NCBI GenBank assembly: GCA_946406115.1
Contig: OX291551.1
Coordinates: 10,416,001-10,480,000, forward strand
Reading direction: 5' to 3'
Source: Apoda limacodes
Taxonomy: Eukaryota; Arthropoda; Insecta; Lepidoptera; Limacodidae
DNA length: 64,000 nucleotides
Under the pieces are notes generated by a model. That model was not told the origin of the DNA and made no database searches. It saw nothing but the letters and a program-made list of their open reading frames with translations. Of the stretch, positions 10,351 through 22,045 are shown piece by piece (the stretch's first letter is position 1; every line of letters starts with the position of its first letter). Both the position numbers and the translations under genes were made by a program.

Positions 10351-11815
10351 TTGCTGCGACTTAATTTATAGCTTCGTCATATCTATGCGTCCATCTCTTT
10401 GTCAAATATAATTGTTCCGTAGGCACATGGCCAAAACGGATTTCGTCATGTCCATCCGTTCTTCCATTTGTCAATTAAGGGTAAAAAACGTTAAACATTA
10501 TACAGTTTCGACATATCTATCCGTCTGTCCTTAAGCGGCAGGTATGTATATTTAGTTTGGTCATGTATTTTTAATTGTTTTTTTAGGATTCCTTCGATAT
10601 ATGGTAAAAACCGAACCCTTGTAGTTTTCTATTTTTCTTTCTTATCATCGTCAGCTTGACTAATTTATGGTTTCAAAGAAAAGTGAAAGAAAGTTCTGAG
10701 TTTCTTTAATATGGACTTGCCCAACTAAAATTGAAATTTGTTTATTATGGCAACTTAAAATGAATAAATAAACTTTTTTTTAATAGAAACATAAACCGAC
10801 ATCAAATACACTCAAAAGTAAATAATAAGCCCTTAAAGCAGACCCAACAAAACCTTTTTACCTAGCTTTACTTGTCTTTATTTTTTGGCAATCGATTTCT
10901 CAAGGGTAATAAAACATGTAGCTGAATGTTCTGTCAATAAATTTGCTTTGGGGGTTTATTTTTTTACTATTTATTAGATTTGAAGTCGGTTTATGCTTTT
11001 GTTAAAAAAACGTTTTAAAGTTAGTTGTTAAAGAAAAAGGCATTAGTCAAATCCAAAATTCTCTATTCTTAATCAAATCACTAACAGAATCTAAATGTAG
11101 GAAAATTAAACAAAAAAAAGAAGGTTTGTGTTGGATGAACACTAATTACAACAAAAAGAACATATCTAAAAAATAAATAGCCTTACTAATTTGAAAACAA
11201 AACAATAAATCGTGACACTACACCTTATTTGTATAAATGAATCCAAATAAGCCTCTAAGACAGTCAGCTTAATTAAACAAATGAATCTTACATAGCGTCT
11301 AGACTGTTGTTTGTGTTATCTCACAACGGATAGTTGCGGGTCGAACAAATGTGGAGAGTCACGCAACACAACGGGAGCTCTCTGGTAATGGAATCGGTTG
11401 TATTTTAAAAGCAAGTTGGATGGTAATTTATGGCACTGAGCCTTCGGGCGCCATCAGACGTTCTGCCTCTGGCTGACATAACCGCACGCACAATTAAACA
11501 CTAAAACATATGCTGTTAATACTGACACGTTGTTAAATTTTAGTATCCTTGGTAATGTTCGGACATTCTAGTGTTTATCTTTTGAATTTGATTGCGATGG
11601 TGGATGAGTTATTTTAATAGGTTATTTCACTTCGTGTTTTGTTAGATTCTTTTTTTTAAAAGCAGAATAAAATTCTTCATTTGTCATTAGCATAACAACT
11701 AATCGATTTAAAGCTGAAGGCAATATTTGTCAGCTCCGCATCCCTCTCTTTGTACACGATGAAAAATCTACTTTATTATGAATAGTGTAGGAGAACATGA
11801 CCCTGATACCATGAC
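10351..11815. other. Unassigned stretch
   Basis: No gene seen. Two Tc/Helitron-like phrases ('catctctttgtc', 'tccatccgttc') around 10390-10530 look like decayed repeat. Positions 11310-11500 are somewhat richer in GC ('cactgagccttcgggcgccatcagacg') but show no long open frame. Confidence 0.35.
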
Positions 11816-12008
11816 CGAATGTAACTACATTGGATTATCAGATACTACATGCGATGTCAAGTTAAGCAACGTTGGGCGTGGGCAATCAATAGATTGGATA
11901 TATTTCAGAATTTTCCTGTGCCTTGGAGGGCACGCTAAATCATCGTTCCTGGCTTTTGTTACACGACAGCAGTCGATGACCTTCGCCAGAAGCCTTAGCG
12001 ACCATTCG
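11816..12008 (+). mobile_element. 5S-derived SINE-like element
   Basis: Positions 11855-11885 read GATGTCAAGTTAAGCAACGT and TGGGCGTGGGC, matching the middle of 5S rRNA (box A plus intermediate element). The following 'tgtgccttggagggcacgctaaatc' and 'gacagcagtcgatgacc' match, from memory, a tail often found behind 5S-like heads in Lepidoptera. Positions 12009-12110 (a G-rich 'acgtcacgcgcttggggggg' block) may be a separate repeat. No functional 5S gene: both ends of the 120-nt molecule are missing. Confidence 0.5.
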
Positions 12009-12110
12009 TTTAATACGTCACGCGCTTGGGGGGGAAGGGATGTCAAGTGTGGCAAAGGCAAATTTTACATGCTCAAATTGGAAAAGTGACAAGGGGGGAG
12101 GAGAGACTTA

Positions 12111-13429
12111 TTAAAAGGGTGGCCCCTATTGGCGGCTTTTACTCTAACAGTCAACGAGTTACCTTGTTTAAACCGAGTAAAACACGTTTCGTGCTGAAAG
12201 AAAAATGTATGGTAGTTGTGTCTTACGTCACTAAAGTTGTATTCGTAGTAAATTGTATGGCACTTTGCAGAATATTGCAATAATAATCTTTAATAATGTA
12301 TAATCTTTAATAACTTATACGCTGCCATAACAAATTCTCTAGAAATTTAACCAACGATATAAAATACCAAAGAAAATAATTAATTTTAATTTTAATTTTG
12401 GTTTCTTTTTTAAAATATCTAAAATATGACATTGCGTACTTATCAACTTAAAGTATTTGCTAAACATGTTTCATCGTACCAAAACAGCGTATCGCAATTC
12501 ATTTAAATCTAAATACTTTGTAAACTAGCTCATTCTTCTTTCTTAGAAATAATTCCCGTAAAATATTAAGACTTTGTATTACTTGACTGTACTCACTGTG
12601 ATTTTACATCTACCCATATATAGTTATTTATGGATTATCTAAAGTGTATGAGAAAATAACCTCTTGTACATGTATGAAGCTACGGTAAAGTCGCTGCTAA
12701 TATTAAATCCCATTGTCATGTTATGTGTATAGAGGTCAGCGCCTGACTTGTAAGGAAAGTCGTGGTGTCCGTTTGTTGATGTTTGCACAATTGTTTTATA
12801 TTTTTGTACTATTCTGCTGTAGCAATCCCCAACATTCAAAGCGATTTATGTATACTTTAAATACATATCAATACAAATCTTACAACACCTTTTTAAGGTT
12901 CCCTTTCTATTGAACTATTGACGGTTCTTTGGATGCAAAACTCAGGTTTGTATCCATCGGAGTCTCAACTCGCCGTGGGCGGTGCATTACTGGACATGCA
13001 ATATGGATAGTACTCCACAACTGAAGTTCCAACTCCAAGGCACGAAGTTGAATCCATTGAAATGGCTCTATTTCCCCGAAGAACTATTTGTAATCCCGCA
13101 ATCCCGTATATCTACCGCAATAGAAAATATACATTAGTATCAACAAGTTAAATGGAAGACCTTGCTTATCTTAATTAATTTCCGAAGTAACTCATAATGG
13201 ACTAACAAATAGATGGAATTAAACAGATATTAGTGGTTTAAAGTTACTATGCCCCAAAAGAGCTATCTTGAAATCAATAATAGACTGTTATCTTAATAGT
13301 AAAATCCCTAAGGCGTTACCGGTATCTAGAGAGCGTGGTATTCAAGTTCGCTGTGAATTGCTAATAGTTTAATCTTGCCTCGAAGTATGGCGGAAAATTC
13401 TTCGTCAGGTTTGTTCATTTATTGTTAAA
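12111..13429. other. Unassigned stretch
   Basis: No gene, RNA gene or bounded element recognised. Open frames here are short and have no recognisable product. Confidence 0.4.
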
Positions 13430-14219
13430 TAGCTTTTCCCTGTGACTTCGTCGCAGCATGTCCACACTAAATTTAAAACTTCCTTATACTTTTTTATTTC
13501 ATCCAAAAATGCCATAAAATGCACTTGACAAGACCAAAGCGCTAAATTTTAAAGCTCTTACGCTGAATGTGTCAGTGACCCTCCTAAGAACGTGATTACA
13601 GTTACTACAATAAAGGAATTATCTTGTCAGTCTTGTCAATTGCTGTCATTTGTTTTTAAAGCGAAGCTTCTTAACAGAAGCTTTGGAATAGTGTGTCTAG
13701 TTTTCTAGAACATAGAAAAACCGACCGTCAAGAGACAGTCATCAAAACCTATTTCAAAAATACACACCAAAATAATACAAATTCAAAAAAAAATTACGCA
13801 AAAAACACTGTATGATTATAACTAGACAGGATTAAAACGGAGTTTCTAACTACAAAAAGGTATACGTTAAGGTGGCTTCACGGTTATTCAATCGAATTTC
13901 GTAATATACATGTATCAGGAAGAGAATTTCCTGAAAATAAATAAAGGAAATTTAAAGAACCTTAGTTTCACAGACGACATAGTATATATGTATACACTTA
14001 TAGTGTATTTTAGTACATAGAAAATATAGAGGTTTTCTGAAAGCGGCAAGTATTTGGAAATAATATGCTTTGACAATGGCCCAGGAAAGCTCAAAGGTAG
14101 GGCTTTCCATTAATACTAACAAAAAACAAGTCATAAAATACTTATCAGTAAATCAAGAACCCATAAAATATGTAAAATAATAAATATAATACCTAAATAT
14201 ATTGTCAAGTAGTAATACC
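13430..14219. other. Mostly unassigned; possible Helitron end near 13430
   Basis: The string 'atagcttttccctgtgacttcgtcgcag' (13430-13457) resembles the reverse complement of a Helitron 3' end but lacks CTAG. A short hairpin AAGCTTCT-taac-AGAAGCTT lies near 13664-13683. Nothing else recognised. Confidence 0.3.
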
Positions 14220-14690
14220 TTAAGATGTCAGACAGAAGGAAAAAAAGAAGTAAATTACCATAGGGAAGAATATGGTCTTTGGGCGAAGTTATGATAAATA
14301 AAACAGATATCCCTTGAAAAGACAAAAGAAAGCATTTGACATCTGTATTACAACAACTGAGACAAGCAAGCCTTCTACAAAATTGTTTGAGAAAGGAAGT
14401 GTTACTGGGGTAAAACAATTATAATCATTATAAATGCAAAGTTACATTATACAAAATATCGAGTCAAATATCACAACAGAACTATGAACTGGAGCTGCGT
14501 AGATCACATTAGTGATAGAACACCCAAATGCAGGCAAGAACTATTAGTGAAAAGCCCCCAATAGGACACATGAGGGAAAGAGGAAGTAAAGTAATGAGGT
14601 AGCATGATGACATAAAAAGAATAGCAGGAGAAATGTGGTCGTGTGTAACAAGGATCAGGATAGAGTAGAACACCTTGGGTCTTTTTAACA
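14220..14690 (+). pseudogene. RTE-like LINE remnant, C-terminal end of the pol protein
   Basis: Pieces in different plus frames read in order like the end of RTE-type endonuclease/reverse transcriptases. At about 14260-14345 there is WSLGEVMINKTDIPLKRQKK followed by AFDI. At about 14550-14580 there is PPIGHMRERG. At 14603-14638 there is HDDIKRIAGEMW, the conserved 'W-DDI...AG..W' motif just before the C-terminus. Several frameshifts and stops interrupt it, so it is inactive. The family match is from memory; no catalytic motif is present in this part. Confidence 0.7.
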
Positions 14691-14781
14691 AGACAAGAAT
14701 TTGGCAATCAAAGGTTTCCAGGGACCGAATTTTTACATTTTCTTTTTCATGTTCATTAGATATCTAAAAATAAAAAAAAGA

Positions 14782-15441
14782 ACGAGTTGCACTCCGGGAG
14801 TGCCGGCAGAAGTGAAAACCTTTACAAACGATTCGCGCTTAACACTCAAATATGTCACAAGACATGTCTTTGACATTGTCAAGAAATAATAATGTTTGTT
14901 TATCAACTTTTTTGACGTAGTATATTTGACATCGCAATCTGTCATAGAATTAAAATTCCATATCCAACCTCCCTGTACTACTCATAATCGCGAATACTAA
15001 AAATAAAAATTATAATAGGCGTGGCATTACGGTTTCCGTATTTTACAAAGACAAAGATGCACTTTGTTCAATTTCCATATTTTAAACACTTTATATACAC
15101 GAATTTTACGAATACACAGCAGTATGGCCACTACACAGACGGTCGAGCCATCAGCTGTCACCATCCATGGATGCGCGTAGCACGCTGTAACATGTTTATG
15201 TTACACACGACCATTCGCGCAATCGTTCTGCGCCGCCTAAACGAAACAGCAGGCGCAGGCATACATTTTCGCCGCGCCGTAGAAAGAGAGGGGGATACTC
15301 CCTCTCCTTCGCCGCGCCAGCTGCCTACTCTCCATCCGTCTTACGCATTTTCACGATTAGGACACGTGACCTGACGCAAGTTTATCATTTTTTACCCATA
15401 CCAAAAAAAGTGCACAACGCCGCTAAAGAAGTTTTCACTTC
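14782..15441 (+). mobile_element. Inverted-repeat element ('cgagttgcactccgggagtgcc' family), long copy
   Basis: It begins ACGAGTTGCACTCCGGGAGT and ends GCTAAAGAAGTTTTCACTTC. The internal ends GAAGTGAAAAC (14809) and GTTTTCACTTC (15431) are exact inverted complements. Copies at 18326-18688 (minus) and 56344-56698 (plus) are nearly the same but about 300 bp shorter. The extra sequence here is at about 15039-15338. No coding capacity; class unassigned (MITE-like). Confidence 0.75.
15039..15338. mobile_element. ~300-bp segment present only in the long copy
   Basis: Between 'ggcattacggtttccg' and 'tcttacg-attt-cacgattagg', which are adjacent in the copies at 18326-18688 and 56344-56698, this copy holds about 300 extra bp. 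The insert is GC-richer and contains an inverted repeat around 15289-15312 (agaggg-ggatact-ccctct). Both junctions carry 'ccg'. It is either an insertion or a part lost from the two shorter copies. The open frame across it (15021-15374) has no recognisable product. Confidence 0.55.
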
Positions 15442-15715
15442 AAAAATAAAAACTATTTAGGTAATTTTCTCTCAGAATATGGAAAAAATGACCAAGTAAA
15501 AACAATTTTACTAGTTACTACTATTTTAATTATACTACTAGAACTTTTTGAATCTTAGGGTTTTTTACAAGCTTTTATTTAGTTTCACCTGTTTCCGTTG
15601 TCTGTAGTCAAATCTTGCAAGTTAAATTTGCTCTCTCCCCGGTGTTTGATTAAGCTAAAATTTTGCATAAACACGTACATTGTATGACAAAGCAATTTAA
15701 TGATGTCAAAGAGCT
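15442..15715. other. Unassigned stretch
   Basis: AT-rich; nothing recognised. Confidence 0.35.
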
Positions 15716-15960
15716 CGTCTCATGATGAAGCTCGAAGGTGGCCGTAGGATCTCTGTAACGAAACGACGCTACCCCATCGAGTTTGGCATCGTTTGATTTA
15801 TCTTGACAAGTACTATAGTCTTAAACGATATCCAGGGTCTGATAATAAAGACAAGAACTCTGTAACGAAACGACACACACCCATAGAATTTGGGTTAATT
15901 TGCTTTGTCGTGACAAGTACTCTGGTCCTTGGATGATAGCCAGGGTTTAGTGATGAAACT
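15716..15960 (+). repeat. Two diverged tandem units of about 110-125 bp
   Basis: Both units contain, in order, 'ctctgtaacgaaacgac', 'ccat-ga-tttgg', 'tgacaagtact-t-gtc' and 'gata-ccagggt-t'. The junction lies near 15845. A third echo, 'gctctgtaactaaaagacc', occurs at about 16085. Probably a decayed minisatellite or the internal repeats of an old element. Confidence 0.65.
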
Positions 15961-17940
15961 CTCAATGTCGGTATTTTGTATATTTCTTGTTATTTACTTG
16001 TAGTTTTAGTTTAGTTTTTATTGTGCAATTTTTTTTCAATCTCGGCCAAAGTAAGATTTATTGACTTAATTTAAAAAAAATAACAGCTCTGTAACTAAAA
16101 GACCTACACTCACTTTCACATATAATATACTTACAGTTAAAGTTAACATAATAATAAAATTATAGTGTTAATTACTTTAACATTACTAAAGTGCATTTGT
16201 TTCAATAGGCGTCTCATTACTCTATACCTAACCTACTTAAAGAAAGGGAAACCATAGCATTAAATGCGTTCCATTGTTTACATGAAATACTTATCTCACT
16301 AAATGTTTTATACTTATAAGAAGGCTAGTTTCGTTATATACATTGATCGTGTGAACGAGACCCAATAGACAGTACCGTTAAGGTCAGACTCATGACCTAA
16401 AGCATCAGACGGTCGCCAGAGAAAAGATGGCTGTGCAAATAGGATAAGCAAACAAACGTTCTAATATTGAAGTCCTGAGACGAACGCTGGACGCCTCAGG
16501 GCCGTCTCCAGGCATCACGTCAGTGCCGGCGCCTCAAGCCCTGCCAGCGATAACAACTAGTGCTATTCAAATGACAACGTCTGACGCCTTATTTGGACTT
16601 GTCTATTTGAACTAAGAAGTGAGAACCTTTTTCGTAAAATCACATATTAGTAGATATGTAACGTTTGTTTTTACAAAAATAAATAAACGTATACATAGAC
16701 GAAAATCTTCAAATCACATAAATTTACAAGTGCATAGGGACGGAAATTCACAATTTATTTAAAGGGTCACACATTGATGAAGCACGTAGTTAAATAGAAC
16801 ATATTATAGCTATAACGCTGACAAGCTGTTTAGAAGCTTATATGCTGACAAAAAACAAACAATTCTGTGAATGCATTAATCATATTTTAGATTTGTTTTA
16901 AACAATTCTATAGCACATAAAAAATCTTAAAGTTGAAATTACTTCTAAGAGATCTAATCACTATATCAACAAGTTGACAACCTACTGTTTAAAAGCTATA
17001 GAAAACTACCAGATAGATGAAAACATAACTCAGCGAAAGACACCATTGGAACCCTAATTTCAATTTGTTCGAAAACAAACAAGTCTTAGGGCAAATGGGA
17101 CCCAGCAAATAGTTGGTATTATAGACTTTTTTTTGGCGTTTCCGATTTTAACATTAATTTTGTCTTTTGGTTGCTATGTTAGCTTTAAGCTAGTTTATTT
17201 AAAATGGACTAAAAAAAAGATTTAAATGTGACAAAATGCAGAAGCATCAATCAATCTCATTAAAAATATTTAATTTTGCACGTAAGCTTAACATATTGAT
17301 CAAATGAAATATATTCCAGAAAGTCAGATTTATTGGTTCATTTTGTTAAATACACACAAAAATATTTACCAACCACTATCAATTTTTTTCAACGTAAATT
17401 ATTTCATTACCTATAACATTTATTTTTAAGGTTACTATTTTATTTATCTTTGTCTAGATTAATTTTAATGACTATTTGAGGACTATACCAACACGGTATC
17501 TGACAAAAATAAAAACAATGCTTGGCTTACAGGGACGCAGTCAGTTAATGGGTTCCCAGTCCCTGTCACTTCCCGCAACAGAAAGCTCAGTATTCCGGCG
17601 TCGCGTCCTGTTTTATTTATTCTAAGAATAGAAAATTAAACTTAAACAGTATTAAAATAAGGTTTTTTTTACAGAATATGGCTGCAGGCTTCTGGTCACG
17701 TCTCGTTTACAGAGGTGCGTGTTATGTATTCGTCTTATTACCTAACCATTCATAGAGTTCGTTGCTATTACTGTTCTATAACAAATCTCTAGCAATTATG
17801 TTTTATTTTTCGTTTTCCTTTTATTGGCAGAATAATTATTATCTTTTAACATTTATAGGTTTCGATGGTTACTAATTTATAATTAACAGATTTTGAATTA
17901 GGAATACAATTTTTACGGTATAACTTGATTTATATATAAA
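15961..17940. other. Unassigned stretch with two small GC-rich islands
   Basis: No gene recognised. Islands at about 16470-16575 ('gccgtctccaggcatcacgtc', 'gccggcgcctcaagccctgcc') and 17525-17615 ('cccagtccctgtcacttcccgc') stand out from AT-rich surroundings. Neither has a long open frame with clear splice sites, so I do not call them exons. Confidence 0.35.
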
Positions 17941-18320
17941 CTAGCACTTTGCCGCGACTTCGTCGGCGTCGACTTTTTAAATAAGAAAGCTATCAACTGT
18001 TTATGGTTTTACCTACAACAGTTTCGGAATTCTTAAACAAATTATTATCCCCTGTTTTGCACCCTAGGGGATGACTTTTCAGAAAATTGAAAATCGGGTC
18101 AATCTTAATTTTAAACCCAACGGCCAAATACCATTTTAATGCATTAGATTTAAAATTAACGGGTTTTCATACAGACTGCCAAAACTGATTTTAGCCCTTT
18201 GGGAGATGAATTTTGCTAATTTCTTTCTAAGTGCCACACATGTCAAATTTTAAGATTCTCGTCCAGAGATTTGCGTTGATAATAATATGTAATTCAAACA
18301 GTCAGTTCGTCAGTCAATGT
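17941..18320 (-). mobile_element. Helitron-like element, diverged
   Basis: Its 3' end on the minus strand is ...GACTTCG(...)GCGGCAAAGTGCTAG at 17941, with A outside at 17940. That is the 'gaagtcgcggcaaagtgCTAG' pattern of lepidopteran Helitrons. The body has the 'ttttaagattctcgtccagagattt' and 'aaacagtcagttcgtcagtcaa' phrases typical of the 5' half, but no TC start is visible. It directly abuts the inverted-repeat element that begins at 18326, which may have inserted into it. Confidence 0.55.
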
Positions 18321-18325
18321 TTTTT

Positions 18326-18688
18326 GAAGTGAAAACTTCTTTAGCGGCGTTGTGCACTTTTTTTGGTATGGGTAAAAAATGATAAACTCGCGTCAGGTCA
18401 CGTGTCCTAATCGTGGAAATTCGTAAGACGGAAACCGTTATGCCACGCCTATTATAATTTTTATTTTTAGTATTCGCGATTATGAGTAGTACAGGGAGGT
18501 TGGATATGGAATTTTAATTCTATGACAGATTGCGATGTCAAATATACTACGTCAAAAAAGTAAATAAACAAACATTATTATTTCTTGACAATGTCAAAGA
18601 CATGTCTTGTGAAATATTTGAGTGTTAAGCGCGAATCGTGTGTAAAGGTCGTTTTCACTTCTGCCGGCACTCCCGGAGTGCAACTCGT
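18326..18688 (-). mobile_element. Inverted-repeat element ('cgagttgcactccgggagtgcc' family), short copy
   Basis: Reverse complement of the 14782-15441 element without its ~300-bp insert. It starts GAAGTGAAAACTTCTTTAGC on the plus strand and ends ...GGAGTGCAACTCGT before a T run. About 363 bp. No coding capacity. Confidence 0.8.
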
Positions 18689-19080
18689 TTTTTTTTAAAT
18701 ATATATATTGGCTCAAACTTAATAACGTACATATTTGAGAATTCCAATTTCGGAATGCACTAAAAAGGATTACGGGTAATTATTCTAGCACTGTTGAAAT
18801 ATAATGGACTGCAGTCAGGAATTGGCAAATAACATGGCAGTCGATTAATGCTTGGGACATTTATTGAAATGGAACGTTTATCAATTTAATCATATTATGA
18901 AACTACATATTTAGAGCCTGGGTATCCGCAAATAAATATAAATATATGTACTTAATTTTTTTAGGGAATACTGTAATGTTGTTTTTAAAGACCATAATTT
19001 AATTCAATATACACGATGCTGGGCTATACCATAACAATGTATCTTCAATAGGCTAATAGAAGCTGAATATAATCATTAAA
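18689..19080. other. Unassigned AT-rich stretch
   Basis: Nothing recognised. Confidence 0.35.
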
Positions 19081-19084
19081 GCTA

Positions 19085-19340
19085 CCGCGAGTGTTGGGAG
19101 GGAGAGCTAACCTCACGCCGAGGTGATTTTCGTGCGGTCCAGGAACGGTTTCCTTATTGCACCGTCTCGGGATCGATTCCCAGAGATCGTTCCGACGCGA
19201 AAACGAGCGTCTTTGTTGCGTTCACGCAATCCCTGCGCTCGTTATCGGCAGTTAGATATACACAAACGAGTTCGGATGACTTTAAACGTTTCCGGGATGG
19301 GCATGTTTGCTTTGACAGGGCCGTGTTAGTTTTAGATAAA
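19085..19340 (+). other. GC-rich, CpG-containing segment with a 68-codon open frame
   Basis: This segment contrasts sharply in composition with its AT-rich flanks and contains many CpG dinucleotides ('ccgacgcgaaaacgagcgtc'). The plus frame from 19123 is open to a TAG at 19327 and is rich in Arg. About 90 bp further on there is a possible polyadenylation signal AATAAA (about 19418). I do not recognise the product. It could be a 3' exon, a processed pseudogene or an unrecognised element; the other frames also lack a known domain. Confidence 0.3.
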
Positions 19341-19917
19341 GTCCCGTTAACACTTTTTTTTGGGAAAATTTATTTTTTCTTGTAAATGTATTTTTGTATA
19401 TAATTTTAATGATTTTAATAAAACGATATAAATTTATTTTTTGCTTTAAAAAGCGATTTTAAATGAATCAAATGATACAAAGGTTAACAAAATTAACAAA
19501 CCCTATTTTATATCAATTTTTCAATTCTGTCTCTTGCCTCACTTTTGTAAAACATGATACGTAAGTTATAAGTTAGGTAGATAGATAGAATTGTCTACTT
19601 AAATCCCACGATACTTTTACTTGAGAAAAATAGAGATTGTTCTTAATAGTGAAGGCATCCGATTAAAGTAGAAAGTTTTTTTTTGTCAAAAGTTTACGGA
19701 ACCTTTGCACAATGAATGTATTGAATATAAACAAAAGCTTTAGGTACATATTCATACCGTATCCATGATTCGTTTAAAATTGCAGAATATTATATTTATT
19801 ATATATATAAAAAAGAAATCAAAATATTTTATTTATTAAAAAAAACATTAAGATAAAACTCTATGCTTTAACAGTAATATTTTTTGAAGGATAAATTAAG
19901 ATATTTCTTTATTATAA
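19341..19917. other. Unassigned AT-rich stretch
   Basis: Very AT-rich, with short TA tracts near 19797-19810. Nothing recognised beyond the possible AATAAA at about 19418. Confidence 0.35.
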
Positions 19918-20060
19918 ACTCCTCCGTAGCACAGTGGGTAATGAACTGCCTGCTGAACTGAGGGGCATGTGTTCGATTCCTGAACGAATGTGTTTGTCTT
20001 TAGACTGGGTACTAGTTACATAATTCGGGGACTGCTAAACTAAATTGCTAATAGTAGATA
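19918..20060 (+). mobile_element. tRNA-derived SINE
   Basis: Box A 'TAGCACAGTGGG' (about 19927) and box B 'GTTCGATTCC' (about 19971) fit pol III consensus well. Between them lies 'aactgcctgctgaactgagg', similar to 'gccggctgctgtgcagaagg' in the SINE at 8685-8908. The tail 'tgtgtttgtctttagactggg' matches 'tgtgtttgtcttgagtatggg' of that copy. 3' end diffuse. Confidence 0.75.
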
Positions 20061-20752
20061 AAGTGTTACGTGCAGCAAATCATTTGTTTAATTATAAAAA
20101 AAGTTTGGTTGTTACTAAGTAAATTTCGAATACCTAAACCAGTTTTGTTATCCTTTTTTTCCAGTGTGGATGTTATATTTGTTAGTTTAAAAGCTTTATG
20201 TAATTATTTAGTATTTAGTTATTTGTAAGGAATATATTTATTTATAAACTTATTTTTGCCCAGACTCTACGCGCGTAGAATTCGGAATATGTTTCTTCGT
20301 GAACCATAAGATGAGAAAAAATATTCCATTTCCTGTCCCAGGACCTACGCATGCGATATGGCGTGAAGTTTGGAATAAGTTGATAGAACCCGTAAATCAC
20401 GTTTAATAATAGTTCCACACTTATAAACTCCCGATATCGCGTGAAATTCTTTTAAAGATCACTGGGGATCAGGTGAAAAATAAAAATATTATTTTCCTTT
20501 ACTGGACAGTGCTTTATATAAAACGGGATTAAACACGTGGTCATCTGGCAAAATACCCTTTTCCTGACGTTTCGGCTGGATTTAATCCCGTTTATATATT
20601 TTTTAATTAGTAATGGAACGCGTAAATTTAAAAACTTATAGTGCTTTATTCTACCCAAATGACTTACCTACTAGAAACACAGAATGGTTTTATAAATCAC
20701 AATAGAAATCCAGGATGTACCAAAATATAGCCTATGTTACCATCCAAAAATG
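20061..20752. other. Unassigned stretch with a hairpin
   Basis: An imperfect inverted repeat, 'tatataaaacgggattaaa' (20515-20533) against 'tttaatcccgtttatata' (about 20580-20597), encloses a 46-bp loop. No protein or bounded element recognised. Confidence 0.4.
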
Positions 20753-20848
20753 TTTTTTTTTTTTTTTTTATACCACTAAGGTGGCAAACAAGCCTACGGT
20801 CCGCCTGATGGTAAGCGGTCACCGTAGCCTATGGACGCTTGTTTAGAC
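20753..20848 (-). mobile_element. Very short LINE copy (3' tail only)
   Basis: The plus strand shows a long T run, then 'ataccactaaggtggcaaac-agcctacggtccgcctgatggtaagcggtcaccgtagcctatggacgctt'-like sequence, matching the 3' end of the minus-strand LINE at 48734-49945, including its A tail. It is a severely 5'-truncated insertion, as left by incomplete target-primed reverse transcription. Confidence 0.85.
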
Positions 20849-21837
20849 GTACTGTACAAGTCAGGAAAATACATAAACTTACTTTTGCATTAAAGTATTA
20901 TTTATACTAAATATATATAAAATAGGTTACAAGTTAAATATTTGAAAGACAACAGTGCATGGTTTCCTCTTTGTTGGGTGGCACGACGAATGACGGTTAC
21001 ACAAGCGCAAAAAAATCTGAGGAGGCCAATATCTAGTAGCGGTTAGAAACGGGCTGACGAGATCAATTCAATAATTACTGGATACCCTCAAAATGTCTAC
21101 TAAAATGATGTCATTTCAATTAACACTGTATTTGGTTAGTAAATTGCTGTTACTCATAAATGCGCTAATTAAGCGAAGCTATTACGCACAAGCTAAGTCC
21201 TAGTTGCACTCTCGCTTTCGCGCAGTCACTCGACTTTGTGCCGACAAATGAATGCCGACAGAGCCGGTTGAAATGCCCCACTGCCTGAGACTGGCCTCCG
21301 CCTCTGTCCGCGTCATTTCACACTAGGGTTGCCAAATCGGTAAAATATAAGGAAGTATATACCTTACACTTTTACCCTGACTTTTTTTTTAGTTTCTATA
21401 AACAAAATGATCCAAATTATAAATAAATTTATAGAAATAGCCTTTGGCACTCAGAGAACTAGGATGATAACTTTGACTTCTTCTCAAGCATCCCAACATG
21501 CCAAAAATAAATCCAACAAAACACACGTAGTACTGTTGACATCCACAACTGCAAGAGTATTGTCTAACTCAAATGGTAATCATTTTCGAGGCCATTACTA
21601 TTGCCGTTGAAATATAGAAATAATAATGGGCTTTAAATAAATTTCTGTAAAAAAAATTATGTAGTAATATTGCAAACTATAGTTTGGTTACATGCTTTAT
21701 TGATATTTAAAACCAAAATCTAAAACTTTTAATTTCAAAATGTTAGTTTCCAACCTTTTCAGAGAATAGATAAATCCTGTAAAAGTTGGTTTAGTAAACT
21801 TTTAGAATAATTATTACCCCATCGCCCCAGCCGTTAT
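20849..21837. other. Unassigned stretch with a GC-rich island at 21190-21320
   Basis: The island contains 'ctcgctttcgcgcagtcactcg' and 'ctgagactggcctccgcctctgtccgcgtc'. I see no convincing exon boundaries or known domain. The remainder is AT-rich. Confidence 0.35.
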
Positions 21838-22045
21838 ACGTCCCACTGCAGGTGCACAGGCCTCTCCTCGAAGAAGGAGGCTTAGGCCGTTCTTCACCAA
21901 GCTGGCCTAGTGCAGCTTCTTTTTACACATAAGTCTTCTGACTTGACTTATCGACTAGTGACACTAGACAAATAGCCAGGACCGCCTATCTTACGTGCCT
22001 TCCGAAACAAGTGCAAGGTGCTCAGAAAAATGTGCCACTAGGTAG
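21838..22045 (+). mobile_element. Dispersed repeat, related to 2954-3250
   Basis: Begins 'tacgtcccactgcaggtgcacaggcctctcc' and continues with 'ggcttaggccgttc', 'tgg-ctagtgcag' and 'cttacgtgccttccgaaacaagtg', all phrases I recognise from lepidopteran dispersed repeats. It abuts the poly(A) end of the 5S-headed SINE at 22046. Confidence 0.5.

Noticed and set aside
15021..15374. 117-codon plus-strand frame as a gene
   Set aside because: It spans the junction between an inverted-repeat element and its ~300-bp insert. The start lies in the repeat and no domain is recognisable.
20515..20597. Hairpin as a terminator or microRNA precursor
   Set aside because: The stem is about 17 bp with a 46-bp loop and a mismatch. 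It lacks the precursor geometry and a conserved arm, and is more likely a remnant of an inverted-repeat element.
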